The notes: generated by a model not told the origin, from the sequence alone. A DNA stretch of 64,000 bases from Brachypterus glaber (GCA_958510825.1 OY294049.1:39274774-39338773); one strand, 5' to 3'. Shown: positions 21,494-33,432, numbered from the stretch's first letter. Program-made: numbers and translations.

Positions 21494-21707
21494 TAATTTG
21501 TAGATATGTGCTAAAATTAAATAAAAATCTTTAATCATTTTAAGTACTGATTTGATAAAATTATTAAATAACATTAATTGCTTTATTTAAAAATATATGT
21601 TTTGTTGCATTTGCAATGTCGAGTCACAAAAAACATTGTTTTTAACCTTGTCCGCAGTTTAAAGCCATACAGTGTTTCATATTTGCAGTCGAAGAAAAAG
21701 TATAGTC

Positions 21708-21782
21708 TATAACACGTATGGAATAGTAATTCCGCGCTCGCGGGACCGTCCGTTCGCGCGGAGTATTCCATACTAGTTATAG
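21708..21782. repeat. hairpin with GC-rich core
   Basis: CTATAACACGTATGGAATA at the left pairs with TATTCCATACTAGTTATAG at the right around a core rich in CGCG. Sequence related to the right half recurs at 51318-51372. Confidence 0.65.
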
Positions 21783-21980
21783 AATATACTATTCTGTGCC
21801 TGTTATAATAGTTAATATCAGACGTCGGGGAAATATGGTCTAGCCCGATACAGCGGCATGTAACTGGTATAAAGCCGTTTTTCGCCCGTGCTTCTTTGAC
21901 TTTATAATGTATCTATGTAATCTATGTATGAAATTCTACGAACTATGCATATTACTAAAACGCAAAATAAAAAATTAACT

Positions 21981-22279
21981 GTCCAATATTAAAATATGTA
22001 ATTCAAGATATAATTTATTTGCCTGTAATATTAAAATATGTAATTCAAGATATAATTTATTTGCCTGTAATATTAAAATATGTAATTCAAGATATCATTT
22101 ATTTGCCTGTAATATTAAAATATGTAATTCAAGATATCATTTATTTGCCTGTAATATTAAAATATGTAATTCAAGATATCATTTATTTGTCTGTAATATT
22201 AAAATATGTAATTCAAGATATCATTTTTTTTGCCTGTAATATTAAAATATGTAATTCAAGATATTATTTTTTGCCTGTA
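21981..22279. repeat. 42-bp minisatellite, about 7 copies
   Basis: Unit GCCTGTAATATTAAAATATG followed by 22 more bases is repeated head to tail with few substitutions. Because 42 is divisible by three it creates a 104-codon repetitive frame (LPVILKYVIQDIIY units). That frame is an artefact of the array. Confidence 0.95.
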
Positions 22280-22526
22280 AGTAGTGTCGATTCAAATAAA
22301 AAAGCCTTTAAATTAACCGTACCTGAATTCTGAACAAAACTTTTTCTAAAGGATATCGAAATATTCTATTGACTCTTTAAAAATGCAATACGTCGCAATT
22401 ACGAGCCGTCGCAAAAGTTTTTTGAAACAACGGAAAAAAAAGCAATTAGACGAAATAAATTTTACTTCCGCACAAATGTGTACCAAGGGGTAAAAACAGT
22501 ATTTAAAAAAATCCGTTGACATACTT
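22280..22526. other. unassigned DNA with a short dispersed word
   Basis: ACCAAGGGGTAAAAACAGTA at 22482-22501 is shared with 39000-39020 and 45256-45275. Nothing else recognised. Confidence 0.4.
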
Positions 22527-23990
22527 ATAGTAAGTAAGTAGTAAGTAAGTAAGTAAGTAAGTAAGTATTTATTTACACACTACAGATTTATAATCAATCA
22601 ATAACAACAGAAAATTTGACCACTTAAATATAGACAAGTTTAAAAATAGTTTTTAACAAAAGTGTTAGTTTTAAGTGAGATCGGTGCACTGAATTATTAA
22701 AATTATTTTACAAGAGCAAAAGATACGTATATCACAGAAGCTATAAATAGCTTGTACGTGACATACCGAATTATATTGTGATATAATTATATTAAAATTT
22801 TATGAATGTTGTTCTCCTTTTTTTTTTAATTTTTTAATATATATTTTTTTGATTTATTATTAAGAGCTTAAATAAAATAAATTGTATTTGTAGTTATTGT
22901 AAAAGTTTTTTTATTTCAGAGCTATTTTGAGTAATCCAAATTTTAATTTTTTTTGTGAAGGATTTATATGTACCAGTGAAAGTTTTTAATTCAAGGGGCA
23001 ATAGATTAAAGATTTTTGGAATATAAAATGTAAAGTTTTTAATGCCAATGGCTTTTCTTACATTATTTACATTAGATTGAAGATTTGTTTTTTGGCGCGT
23101 TTCATATGAATGACTTATAGCCTTTACATAGTTTTTATTTTTATAGTAAAATTTAAGTAAATTTAGAGCATACAGTTCTTTAAGGTCCATTACATTAAAT
23201 TCCTTAAATAACTGATCAGTTGGATATATCAAGGGTTTATTTAAAATTATTTTAATAATTCTTTTTTGTATAACTTCTAGGTTTTAGATGAGGCACCCCA
23301 AACAATTTGACCATATTCTAAAATAGATTGAACTAATGCGAAATATGTTGTTTTTATTAGTTTTATTGATAAAACGTGTTTTAAAATCTTAAAGCAATAC
23401 ATTAATCTACGCAACTTATTACAGACGTTAGAGATGTAATAGTTTCGGATTTTTCTATGGTTGTACATGTACAATTTAACTCGTTTTTGCAGTTACTATG
23501 TATTTTTAGGTTACTTAGTTCTGGTAAATTTTTTACATATGAAGAGAATATAAGAAATTTAGACTTTGCAAAGTTAATTTTAAGCAATTTATGGTTAAAC
23601 CAGTTACATAACTTTTTTAATATAAGTTCTGCTTTTAATTTAACCTCAGCCCATGTGTTTCCCTCAACGTAGATAGCAGTATCATCTGCGAATGATACTA
23701 TTTCACCCTCTGAAACTTGTAAGAATATACTATTTACATACATTACAAACAATAAGGGTCCCAGGATCGTACCCTGTGGTGCGCCAGTTTTTACAATTTT
23801 TTTTGTACTAAATACATTTCCAATTTTTACAATCTGTATTCTATTTTTTCAGTAACTTTTTAGTATGTTCAGTATCTTACCACGGATCCCATATTTTTCC
23901 AATGTACGCAAAAGTTGTGCGTGGTTAATAGTATCAAACGCTTTTGCTACGTCGAGGAAAATTGCATCGGATATAAATTTAAAAAAAATA
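22527..23990 (-). mobile_element. 5'-truncated, decayed LINE with (TTAC)n tail
   Basis: Reading leftward: the RT palm from about 23990, the RT C-terminal region to 22894, a 3' UTR and a (TTAC)n tail (TAAG on the plus strand, 22530-22567). The frame is broken at several points. The right boundary is where RT similarity starts, inside the palm. Confidence 0.75.
22894..23990 (-). pseudogene. LINE reverse transcriptase, frameshifted
   Basis: From the right, the reverse frame reads AIFLDVAKAFDTINH (RT box with the first catalytic Asp), LLRTLEKYGIRG, GAPQGTILGPLLFVMYVN, then FADDTAIYVEG (the YADD box as FADD). In other frames follow ILEYGQIVWGASS and a C-terminal part with NLLKFYYKN and FYIPKIFNLLPLEL. 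The order is that of APE-type LINEs of the CR1/jockey group. At least two frame changes (near 23820 and 23280-23470) make it non-functional. Frames recorded separately at 22894-23232, 23277-23474 and 23402-23752 are pieces of this one gene. Confidence 0.8.
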
Positions 23991-24810
23991 ATCATAAAGT
24001 TATTCCATATTCCATTTAATAAAAAATATCAGATTCGCCAAAGGAACTTTTTAAAGACTTTTTTCACCCACTTGACCCCAGAGTTATTGTGTGTAACTAT
24101 GAAAGTAAAGTAAAAAAGCTTTCCCATTTTCACCTCAGCCCATGGAATGGATTTTTTATTATCAGATTCACTTTCAGCAACCTCAAAACCCCAATATAGT
24201 AATTTTCACGAAAACTACCCCCACCTCCAAGGGGGTGGATTTAGAAAAAAAATATTTAAAGATTTAACTCTAGCAACATCAAAAACCCTAATATAAAAAT
24301 GTTCAAGAAAATTACGCCCCTCAGGGGTGGATTAGAATTTTTTATTATCAGATTTAGTTTTAGATACCTATAAAACCCCCTATATACCAATTTTCACGAA
24401 AGCTATCCCCCGCCCCTTAGTTTCGTCTACCACAAAATCCCTTATACCAATTTTGACGAAAATACTGTGGGTGTGAAGTTAGATTTTTTTACCAGATTCG
24501 ATTTCAGCAACCTCAAAAATCCCTATAAAGTAATTTTCTAATTTTTGTAAAAAAATATTGTGTTTCATTTGTCCCCCTTGCCCCACCCCAATATTCAACA
24601 AAAACCATTCCGAGCGAGAACTTTTGGTAACATATCTGTATGCCAAATTTTAAGTCTCTAGTTTAAAGCGTTTTTAAGTTATCGTGCACACAAGATTTCC
24701 CGGACAGAAGGACCGACCGATCGACCGACAATTTTTTTTTGCTCGAAATTGATTTATATCGACATAAAACGTCATAAAACGCAAATCTACGTAATTTTTT
24801 TTTTGAAAAT
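23991..24810. repeat. degenerate 85-100-bp repeats ending in GACC/GACA motif
   Basis: Units with CAGATTCACTTTCAGCAACC, CCAATTTTCACGAAA and a CCCC...GGGG stretch repeat four to five times with divergence, related to 7078-7225. The right part has CCGACCGATCGACCGACA and then ATAAAACGTCATAAAACG. Non-coding. Confidence 0.65.
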
Positions 24811-25416
24811 GAACAGAAGGCATTCCCAAAATTTTGAAAATTTTGGTAAGTTAAAAATAAGTTTTAGGGTACCTCTTTTTAGCACCTTTTTTGGGCTTGT
24901 ATTACCCCAATGAACCTGGCAATCTGCGAAATATATCTAAAGCTCAACCCGAAGAAAACTTGTTGAAAATGTATCCTAGCCCCCCGAATTTTAGATGCAC
25001 GCTTGTAACTGTTCTTCTGGTTTTTTCATTCTAATAAAAAAGCTTGATGGACTTTAATCTAAAAATTTTAATGAAAAATAAACAGCCATTATAACATTTT
25101 GTTCGTTGTTCTCTAAACTTTTAGCAATGTTTTTTAAAGATTTTTTTTTCTACTTACTGGTATTGAAGTGTATTAATATCGAGAATTTTTGTTTTCATTC
25201 CTTACCTGAAAAAGAAAATAGAAAATTAAAATATTGTATTTTTTTATACAAAGTAAAAATATATACAGGATGATTTAAACAAAGGTACTAAAATGACTCT
25301 TTCATTAGAGAGCTGTTACATCCCTAGCAGTTTAGGACCTATTTTTTTAAGGATTTTTTTGTAGGACTTTTTTATTTCTTATTTTTAGAGCTGTGGAATT
25401 CCAAGTTGTCGAACTA

Positions 25417-25537
<121 letters not shown>

Positions 25538-25539
25538 TA

Positions 25540-26040
25540 TATTATTCACAGCGCCTGCGCTAGAATAATATCAGACGGTATTTTCGATTATTCAAAAAAA
25601 ATCAAAAATCGTCATTGACAAAAAGTTCTTGGATATAAATTTGTTTCATGAAAAAATAAGCAACTTTTTTTTCAAATGTCCGTCCGTCTGTCTGTCTGTC
25701 TGCTTGTCTCTACGATTTTTGTGAACGCAATAACTCAAGCACGAATAATCCGATCGACTTGAAAATTTTAGGAAAAATCAAGTTCTACGAGGGAAAGATC
25801 CCTATTGTCTTTGAAAGTAATCCCCCCAAAAACAAAAAAGTTATGGGGGGTTAAACTTAAAAAAAAAATCGAAAAAAGCTGAAAGAAAATTCCGATTACC
25901 GTTATTTTTGTCAGGAAAAATTACTTTTATTATAAGGATCAATTCTATCAAAAGAAAATTAAAAGAAAATTAAACAATTTTGAATTTTTCTTGAGCTTTT
26001 TAAATTTTTTTTTAATTAATAAAAAATTAAAAATTTTAAA
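25540..26040. repeat. dispersed repeat family C, copy 1
   Basis: TATTCACAGCGCCTGCGCTA, CAAAAAGTTCTTGGATATA and TGTCCGTCCGTCTGTCTG match 33017-33162 in the same order. The part 25780-25960 (AAAGTAATCCCCCCAAAAAC; AAATTACTTTTATTATAAGG) matches 61131-61310 inverted. No ORF. Confidence 0.7.
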
Positions 26041-26044
26041 ATAG

Positions 26045-26138
26045 TTATAAAGTAATTTTTTGCCATGCAGGTACAGGTAAAATTAACGAGATTTTACATG
26101 TCATTTTACAATTTTATATGAAAATTACATGTAATTTA
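26045..26138. repeat. left part of palindromic element split by LINE
   Basis: CATGCAGGTACAGGTAAAATTAACGAGATTTTACATG-type sequence pairs with 28769-28850 across the LINE. The reconstructed element is a hairpin similar to 41279-41381. Confidence 0.6.
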
Positions 26139-28768
26139 ATATAATAATAATAATAATAATAATAATTTATTTCTTCCTTAGACCTACTTGGTAGGTATTG
26201 GAAATGTCAAAAAATACATAAAATAGTTACAAAATTTAAATATGTGGACATATCTACAAAAAATATAAATAAATATAAATACAAGTTAAAACTATAGAAT
26301 TATACATATAAAGCACAAAAATAATTTACAAAAAATAGTTATAAAATTTTAGATTCTAAATATTCCTGAATGGAATAGAAAGGATTTGTTTTAAGCATTA
26401 ACTTAACATTATTTTTAAATTGATTGAAGCTGCTTAGGGTTTTAAATCTGTTTGGCAAATGGTTGTATAATTTTATTGACAAATATTTAGGGCCTTTACT
26501 AACTTGTACGAGTCTGTTTAGGGGCTGGTACAGATTATTCCTTCCTCTTGTTACATAATGATTTATATCCCCGCAGGTTTTAAAAGTTTTAATATTTTTT
26601 CTAGCATAGACAAGCAGACTTAAGATATAAATATTAATAACTGTGAGAATACCGTTTTGTTTAAAATAAGGCTTACATGGTTGATTAAATGGCAAACTAA
26701 ACATAGTTCGAATCAATCTCTTTTGCAACCGTAATACACCGTCAGTATGAGTACTATTACCCCAACAAATAATGCCATAATTAAGAATGGAATTAACACA
26801 GCCATAATAATATGTCATTAGAGTACTCCTACTGACAATATCTCTCAGTTGCAAAATAGCATAGTTCTTACTAGATAATTTTTTAATTACCGAACTTATA
26901 TGGGATTCCCAGGTTAGGTGTTCATCTAAATACACTCCCAAAAACTTTATAGATAACTCTTGATTTATTGACGCACCATTACTTTTGACGAGAATGCTAA
27001 AATTAGATTTTGCATGATCTGGAGAGAATAAGAGTAAACCGGTTTTTACAGGGTTTAATACAAGTCCATTGTCAGCACACCATTTGCTCATTTGTTGTAA
27101 ACAGTTATTTGCATTACTGCTTAGTTGATAAGCGTCACACCCTGTTATGACAGCATTAGTGTCATCAGCATACAAAGTTAAAAAACACTCAATACTTTTG
27201 ACAATGTCATTGATAAATATAATGAACAACAGTGGCCCGAGAATGCTACCTTGTGGAACACCTGTTAGAACCGACTCAGTCTTGGAGGTTGATGTTACTC
27301 CATTTTTACAAATTTTAACGTACTGTTTTCTACCCAAAAGATATGATTTAATCCATTCGTAAGCTGGACCACGAACTCCATAAATACGCAATTTTTTTAG
27401 TAAAAGTTTGTGATCAATAGTGTCAAAAGCTCGGGTCAAATCAAAAAAAAGACCAGCTGTTTTAAGTTTAGCTTCGAAGTTTTCAAGTATATTTATGTAA
27501 AATGAGAGTATAGCATCCTGTGTAGATCGATTTTTACAAAAACCGAATTGGTTGTGTATTAACACTTTATATTTATCTAAAAACCCAGTTAATCTCATAT
27601 AGAAAGCTTTTTCGAATATTTTAGAGAATACAGATGGGATTGCAATTGGTCGGTAATTGTCAAAATTTTGGGTATCATTTTTCTTATGGACGGGGATAAT
27701 TGTGGAAGTTTTTAGTTTTTCGGGAAAAATGCCTGTTTCAAAAGAGTAATTAATAAGGTGAGTTAAAGGGGAAACAATATAAGGAATCACCTCTCTTAAC
27801 AAACAACATGGAATATCATCAGGTCCAGCAGACTTTTTGTTTGTCACAGAATGTATAATATTGTATACTTCGTTTTCATTGACTGGTGTTAGGTACATGG
27901 AATTCGGATTTTCTGTTATTTCATTAATATGTAGATCATTTTTAAATTTTGAAGTAAGATCTTTTATTGAGTTAATAAAATGATTATTAAATTGATTTGT
28001 AATATCGTTTATATTATTAAGGATGTTTCCTTCGAACTTCATATTATCGGGTATTTGAACTTTATTTTTATTTTTGCCAAGATTTATATTATCATTAATT
28101 ACTCTCCACGTTTCTTTTGAAATATTATTTGAATTTAATATTTTTTCATCATAATAACGTTTCTTAGCAGATTTAAGTTTTTTCTCGTGATTTTTCTTTA
28201 TAATATTGTAACGCGCTTTAAAATAGGGATCCAATAAATCTTGATTATTGAAAAAGTCGCGCAAAAATATACCCTCATCTACCAAATCCTGAGTTATCCA
28301 GTCTTTCTTTTTAAAATTGTTGGATTTTTGATTAATACGTTGTAGTGGAAAAGCTATGTTGAATATACTACCAAATGTATTAAAAAATAAGTCATATTTA
28401 GTATTAGCCTCATTGGTTTTATAAATATTCGACCAGCATTCTTTGGATAACAAGAATTTAAAGTGATTTTTATTTGCGGTAGAAAATACTCTTTTATGTA
28501 CAAAAGTTTTTTGTGCCGAATGTCGTGTAGAGTTCAAATTAAAAGTAATGAGTTGACTATTGTGATCAGAATAAAATTTAGGCAACGTTTTAGATTTAAC
28601 TTCAGCTATGTCTATATTTGAAAAAATATTATCAATGCAAGATTCTTTTTTACCTTGAATACGAGAAGCTTCATTAAAAATTTTTTCAAATCCGAAGGAA
28701 GACATTAAAGAAACTACATTTTTTGCATTTTTATCCTCACTCCTAAAATTATAATTAAAGTCAGTTAG
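26139..28768 (-). mobile_element. non-LTR retrotransposon, 5'-truncated, intact RT frame
   Basis: The element runs from inside the AP-endonuclease (28768) to a (TTA)n tail (26142-26165). Candidate target duplications are ATGTAATTTA (26129-26138) and ATGTAATATT (28769-28778), each at a clean boundary. Both flanks belong to one palindromic element, so the insertion can be removed conceptually to rejoin it. Confidence 0.85.
26339..28767 (-). CDS. LINE ORF: partial AP endonuclease plus reverse transcriptase
   Basis: The frame is open from the truncation point. Upstream of the first Met (28705) it reads LTDFNYNFRSEDKN, the GDFN box of the AP-like endonuclease with the Gly lost at the junction. 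In residues counted from that Met: CIDNIF (23-28) and SDHN (46-49, C-terminal endonuclease box), NYRPI (350-354), FFDLTRAFDTID (420-431, catalytic Asp), GVPQGSILGPLLF (482-494) and YADD (512-515, catalytic Asp pair), then the thumb and C-terminal region to a stop at 26339. All RT boxes look intact. It copies element RNA at a nicked target. The CR1/jockey superfamily is likely, clade not certain. The missing N-terminal endonuclease makes this copy immobile by itself. There are no frameshifts over about 2.4 kb, so the insertion is recent. Confidence 0.9.
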
Positions 28769-28890
28769 ATGTAATATTCATATAAAATTATAAAATTATA
28801 TGAAAAATCTCGTAACTTTTACTTGTCTCTGCATGGCAACAAATTACCTATGATTCTGCATGTAAATTTACATATTTATTTTTTACAGTG
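28769..28890. repeat. right part of palindromic element split by LINE
   Basis: ATAAAATTATATGAAAAATCTCG and CTCTGCATGGCAACAAATTA-type sequence mirror 26045-26138. The stretch GGCAACAAATTACC is shared with 41386-41403. Confidence 0.6.
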
Positions 28891-29215
28891 AACTTTGCAC
28901 AATTAACTAGATTTTAAATGTAATTTTACATGTAATTTGCATATAAAATTGTAAAATTACATGTAAAGTTGCAAAATTACATGTAATTCAGTGCAAATAC
29001 ATGTAAAAATTACTAGATTTTACATGTAATTTTACAATTTTACATGTAATTTTGCAACTTTACATGTAATTTTACAATTTTATATGCAAATCACATGTAA
29101 AATTGTAAAATTACATCTAAAATCTAGTAAATTTTACATGTATTTGCACCTAATCACATTTATATGCAGAATCATGTGTAATTACATATTTATTTTTACA
29201 CTGCAGTGTGGTAAC
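28890..29215. repeat. palindrome cluster built on ACATGTAATTTTACAA
   Basis: The self-complementary word ACATGT is repeated many times within TGTAATTTTACA-type sequence. Arms around ATACATGTAAAAATTACTAG and its complement (29005 and 29130 regions) make nested hairpins. It is related to the split element at 26045/28769 and to 41279-41381. Confidence 0.7.
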
Positions 29216-29410
29216 TGTATGGAATATAATAAATACGTGATTTAATTTGAATGGATAAAAGCTAAAACCAGCATTGTTGAAATAATTTTCATCTAATTTA
29301 ATATACCACCTAACAAGTTCATTTGGCTTTTTGCAATTAAATTAAATTATGCAAACACAAACATCTTTATTCTTTGTTCCAAATTAAAATTTAATTTAAA
29401 CCAGCTGAAC
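29216..29410. other. unassigned AT-rich DNA
   Basis: Nothing recognised. Confidence 0.35.
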
Positions 29411-30535
29411 AGTTGCAAGCACCTTGTCAAAACACCGGCACTAGGCACTAATTGAAACGTTATGAAAAGGAAAGTTATGTGATCACGTGAATAGGCAACC
29501 AATAATATACCTGCATCACGGAAAAAAAAAATTATAGCTAGGAGCGCTATAACACACATACCAAGCAAATTATAATCGCTTATTATATAAATACAAGGCT
29601 TTCTCTTACAATTATGGCAGTCAGTGTAAAAATTTATATGAAATACTTTAATTGTTTAGTGAATAATAAAATATAACAAATAGTATGGCATTTATAGCTT
29701 AAATAGATTTAATTATTGTCCGTGCTAATAATTTTTATAATATAATAAAATTTCTGTAAATTTATAATAGTGCCTGTAATAAATATAATCGTGTCTGTAA
29801 TATATATAATCGTTTCCAACTTATTTTTAACATTATTAGTTATTGTGTCCCTTATAATCTATAGCTTAAATCACTATAATTTGCCACTGTTACCAAATAT
29901 CTTATAATGTATAGCGCAGAGCCCACTAATTTCTTTCCGTGATAATTTATTAAAGTTTGAAAGTCTGTATCTCCAAAACGTTATATTCTAGCAAAAAATC
30001 GTATATAGCATTTTTTATAGGGCTTAAAAACAGCTTTCATTTAAAATATAATTTTTTGAAATCAGGTTATAAATAAGTGAGATATGCTAAAAAAACGTTT
30101 TACTGCTTTAAACGCCAATATCTCGAAAACAATGCATTTTAGGAAAAAATAGTTTGTAACATGTTTCGACCAATTTAAAATTATCTTTCATATAAGTGCT
30201 AAATTAATAAAATAGAATAATAATAGCCTTAATTATAACAAAAAAACGCTAAAAATATGAGTTTTACCCCCTTACCCCCAATCGTTTACCTCCAAAATCT
30301 AATCAGCTCTTTCAAATACGATAAGAAACAATATGCGAAAAATCGCTTGTCGATATCTTATTTAGAAATGGAGTTATCGAGTTTACAGACAGACAGACGG
30401 CCGAAAAAAATTGCTGATTTTGACGCAGAAAGGTCTAAAACGTCGAGAAATTTGAAAAAAACATGGTCAAAGATTTTGAATTTTTAGTGAAGATTTCAAT
30501 ACATCTGCACTCTTAGTAGCACTAAGTGCGGGTGT
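29411..30535 (+). repeat. dispersed TIR family D, copy 1 (with insertion)
   Basis: GTTGCAAGCACC and CACCGGCACT at the left, ACTCTTAGTAGCACTAAGTGC at the right and the body 29940-30520 match 48608-49302. A central part (about 29460-29930) has no counterpart in copy 2, so this copy carries extra sequence. The body holds (CAGA)n then AAAACGTCGAGAAA. The frame 30257-30487 is not conserved. TIR motif CATCGGCACT. Confidence 0.7.
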
Positions 30536-30990
30536 AATTTTCTATAAACTTAATAAACGCGTGGATAATATAATTTTAATAACTCGTCTAAGCTTTGAGA
30601 TAGTTACATCTTAATATCCACCGTGTTCGTAATTAATGGAAATTTCTCCGAGTCCTGTCATCGCGAAACTTTAACAATCTATTATAATTCATTATAACTT
30701 TATAATGGTTAACTGTATATAAATAGGTAATAGCACAATATCTAACCACATAGGTAGAGAATACTTCTCTACCTATGTGTATCTAACGAGATGAGGTGCC
30801 CAGAATCCCGACTACGAAAAAATATACGTGCTCCATATGAGGGGTATAGAATCAAATGGTGCAATGTCCACATTTTTCTCGAATTAAGGGATTTTTGTCA
30901 TATTTTCTGATGTAGAATCATCCCTTAAAATTTCGGACCCTATTTCAAATACACCCTGTGTATTTGATATTTTTAGCTTTTAAAATGTGG
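30536..30990. other. mostly unassigned DNA with a perfect hairpin
   Basis: Apart from the hairpin at 30747-30779 no feature is recognised. CACCCTGTGTATTTGATA near 30951-30968 resembles the TACAGGGTG MITE terminus. Confidence 0.4.
30747..30779. repeat. perfect 14-bp hairpin, 5-nt loop
   Basis: CACATAGGTAGAGA at 30747-30760 and its exact complement at 30766-30779. Confidence 0.85.
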
Positions 30991-31126
30991 TTAGGGCACA
31001 GGGACAGTTTTATTTAAATGGAAAGGAGGTAAATTATTTTAAAGCAAATAAAATTCTTTATTCTCGGAGCTCGGATGGCAATCTCCGTAATTGCCTTAAA
31101 AATAGTACTTTTCGTTCTTGTGTCAT

Positions 31127-31802
31127 ACTCATAGACAAGAAAAGACCTCCAAAGCCGTTGCGGAAAAGTGTGATAAATGTGTCTTGCACATCTGCGATAA
31201 ACTTGCACAGGCGCACTATTATTGTTGTTTTGACAAGTATTTTTTAACCTTAGTTTTATGTGTCAAATAAAAATTGTAAAAAATGCAACAAAAAACAATA
31301 AATATTTACGAAGAAACGTCAAAATAGTTTTTTAAATTATTTTGTAAGAATTTTTCGAGGTGTGTTTGAATTTCGGGATTTTGTACACCTACTTTTAGTA
31401 CACGATTGACCCTTTGCTCTTCATAAAGCAACAATACAGGACATAAAAAAATGCAGCAAAAAAACAATTCAAACACAGTAGAAGTCGAAAAATGTACAGA
31501 AACAAACGACAATCTGACAGTACTGACAGTATAGACAAACTACTAATAATTCGTCACCCCAGTATTGGTTTTCCATATCTCTATTTTCGGAAATTTAAAG
31601 ATTTTTACTGGGGGTTTTTGGAGATGAGATAAATTAATACTGGGGTGACGAATTGTTTTACGACCAACAGCATTTCACAGCTAATAGAGATGCGTACTGC
31701 GCAAGGTCAGATATATTGCGTTACGTCATTTCGCTGCCCCGTTCTGTCACAAAATAATCTTGCGCAGGCTGGACTTTTAGTCCCCTTTTCTTCTCTATGG
31801 TC
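31127..31802 (+). repeat. TIR family E, copy 1
   Basis: Matches 43614-44274 in the same orientation over the full length (for example AAAGACCTCCAAAGCCGTTG and TGGTCGTAAAACAATTCGTC on the reverse). CATAGACAAGAAAAG at the left and, reversed, CATAGAGAAGAAAAG at the right are candidate terminal repeats. No conserved frame. Confidence 0.8.
31549..31654. mobile_element. 106-bp hairpin MITE inside family E copy 1
   Basis: AATTCGTCACCCCAGTATT and its exact inverse form 19-bp termini. The same insert at the same place in copy 2 (44020-44127) shows it joined family E before the two copies separated. Confidence 0.85.
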
Positions 31803-32105
31803 ATACTATTGTCCTTTATATTTAATGCTTATAAAAATTGAAATATAAAAGGTGAAAAGTAAATTTTAAGTTTAAACTTCTCTTGTACCATCATTTTCAT
31901 AGAAAACGCTCACATCACAGAACCCTGAGGTACCCCAACATTTTAAATTTTTAGTTGTGGTATATGTACTTTACTAAGATTGACACTGACATTTTCCGTA
32001 ATAATTAAGTAAGGTTAAAGTACAGTCTATATTATATAGTGCAAGTCCTATAACTGTCTTTAAGCATATATGCTTATAAGCAAAAAGGTTAACAAATTTT
32101 ATTAT
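31803..32105. other. unassigned AT-rich DNA
   Basis: Nothing recognised. Confidence 0.35.
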
Positions 32106-32109
32106 AAAT

Positions 32110-32205
32110 GATATTTATACAGTATGTCTCCAGATAGAGTTACAAAGAGGAATTTATTTTTTATTTTTGATTTGATCTCAAAAAAAGTCACTCTTTATAA
32201 CTTGC
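32110..32205 (+). pseudogene. inverted copy of Tc1-like transposase 3' end
   Basis: GAGTTACAAAGAGGAATTTA through AAAAAGTCACTCTT is an inverted, diverged copy of 32318-32384, the C-terminal end of the transposase remnant on the other strand. Together they form a fold-back of about 65-bp arms. The 61-codon frame at 32124-32309 is a by-product. Confidence 0.5.
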
Positions 32206-32374
32206 CCTGCTTGATTTTAAACTCCCAAAACACTAAGCGCTTTTTGTACAACTCTTACGGTTCATGGGATAATGTTTTTTTCTTCAAAATAGTGTCTTCA
32301 AAAATATAAAGAAAAAAAAACATCATCAAGAGTGACTTATTTTAAGATATCAAAAATAAAAAAATCTTCTTTGT

Positions 32375-32737
32375 AATTCTAACAGTTGGTTTGTGTAATT
32401 TGGTGTAATTTTTGCGTGCCAAGCCTCAATGATGACCTGTCGTAATTCTTCAGCATTATGACCCAGGAAAGTTAGTTTCTTCCCTCGCTCTGACTCCGGT
32501 ATGGAAAGGGTTTTCCCGCAGATAATTCATTAATTGCATATCTTCTTCTGCACTACTCATTCTACTTCGAACAGAACCCCGCTTTCTGCTAATCTGTCCA
32601 GTTTCCTCAAGTTTTTTCTTTGCTCGCATTATAGTGCTGTTTGCAACATTTAATTCAGTGGCTATTTCACGTACACTTATCCCGTCATTTATTCTTGCTG
32701 TTATAATACATTTTTGATAATTTGTAAGCTGCGGCAT
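32375..32737 (-). pseudogene. Tc1/mariner-type transposase, internally deleted
   Basis: The frame starts MPQLTNYQKCIITARINDG and contains a helix-turn-helix: GISVREIATELNVANSTIMR (residues 19-38), the DNA-binding domain of Tc1-like transposases. An Arg/Ser linker (SRKRGSVRSRMSS) follows, where the second HTH starts. At NFPGS it meets a stop, and the next minus-strand sequence reads NAEELRQVIIEAWHAKITPNY, like the extreme C-terminus. The whole DDE catalytic core is missing. This is an internal deletion derivative, the usual precursor of a MITE. Intact terminal repeats were not found. Confidence 0.7.
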
Positions 32738-33016
32738 AACTAATGTGAATTATTTTGACAAGTAATGTCATAATAATATTTGACAAATAAATGTCAAAGA
32801 GACCTTGATAAAGTTGATAGAACCGTGTATCGTAATCGCGAGCAGTTAAACTAAAGCAGTTAAAATATGTATTTCGTTTTCATTAAAACGTCATAAACTT
32901 TTCAAACCATAAATGTCTAGGTGGGCATATATATTTTATTCACTATCAATGATAGTCTATCATACAGTAAAATTTCCTTTTTGTGTATTATAAAAAGTTG
33001 CAAAGTATATCATTCT

Positions 33017-33162
33017 TATTATACTATTCACAGCTCCTGCGCTAGAATAGTATTATAGGGTAGTTTTCAAAAAACTTTAAAAATCGCCATAGACAAAAAA
33101 TTCTTGGATATATATAATAAAAAAATAGGCAACTTTTTTTTTAAATGTCTGTCCGTCATAAC
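33017..33162. repeat. dispersed repeat family C, partial copy 2
   Basis: CTATTCACAGCTCCTGCGCTA, AAAAATTCTTGGATATA-type and AATGTCTGTCCGTC match 25540-25700 in order, then the similarity stops. Confidence 0.7.
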
Positions 33163-33432
33163 ACATAAGAAAACTCCTACAAAAATAAAGGAAAACCGGA
33201 AAATGCCAGGAAAATTACTCGAGACTTCAATTGTATAAATGTCAAGGGGGTTTACTCATACTTGTTTAGTCATAGTTAAAAAGTGGAAAATGAATTTAAA
33301 ATCAGTGTCACAGAAAAATAATAAAATAACGCTTTACAACTAATGGCTTTAAAACAAGTAACTACATCATCATACTTTTTTTGTATTGTATTTTATTTCT
33401 GTTATTTAAATAACCAACATAAAGTATTTTTG

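Noticed and set aside
21981..22279. CRISPR-like array
   Set aside because: Repeats are contiguous with no spacers; a eukaryotic minisatellite.
22019..22333. 104-codon repetitive frame (LPVILKYVIQDIIY units)
   Set aside because: Pure translation of a 42-bp minisatellite; period divisible by three, no start context or flanking coding sequence.
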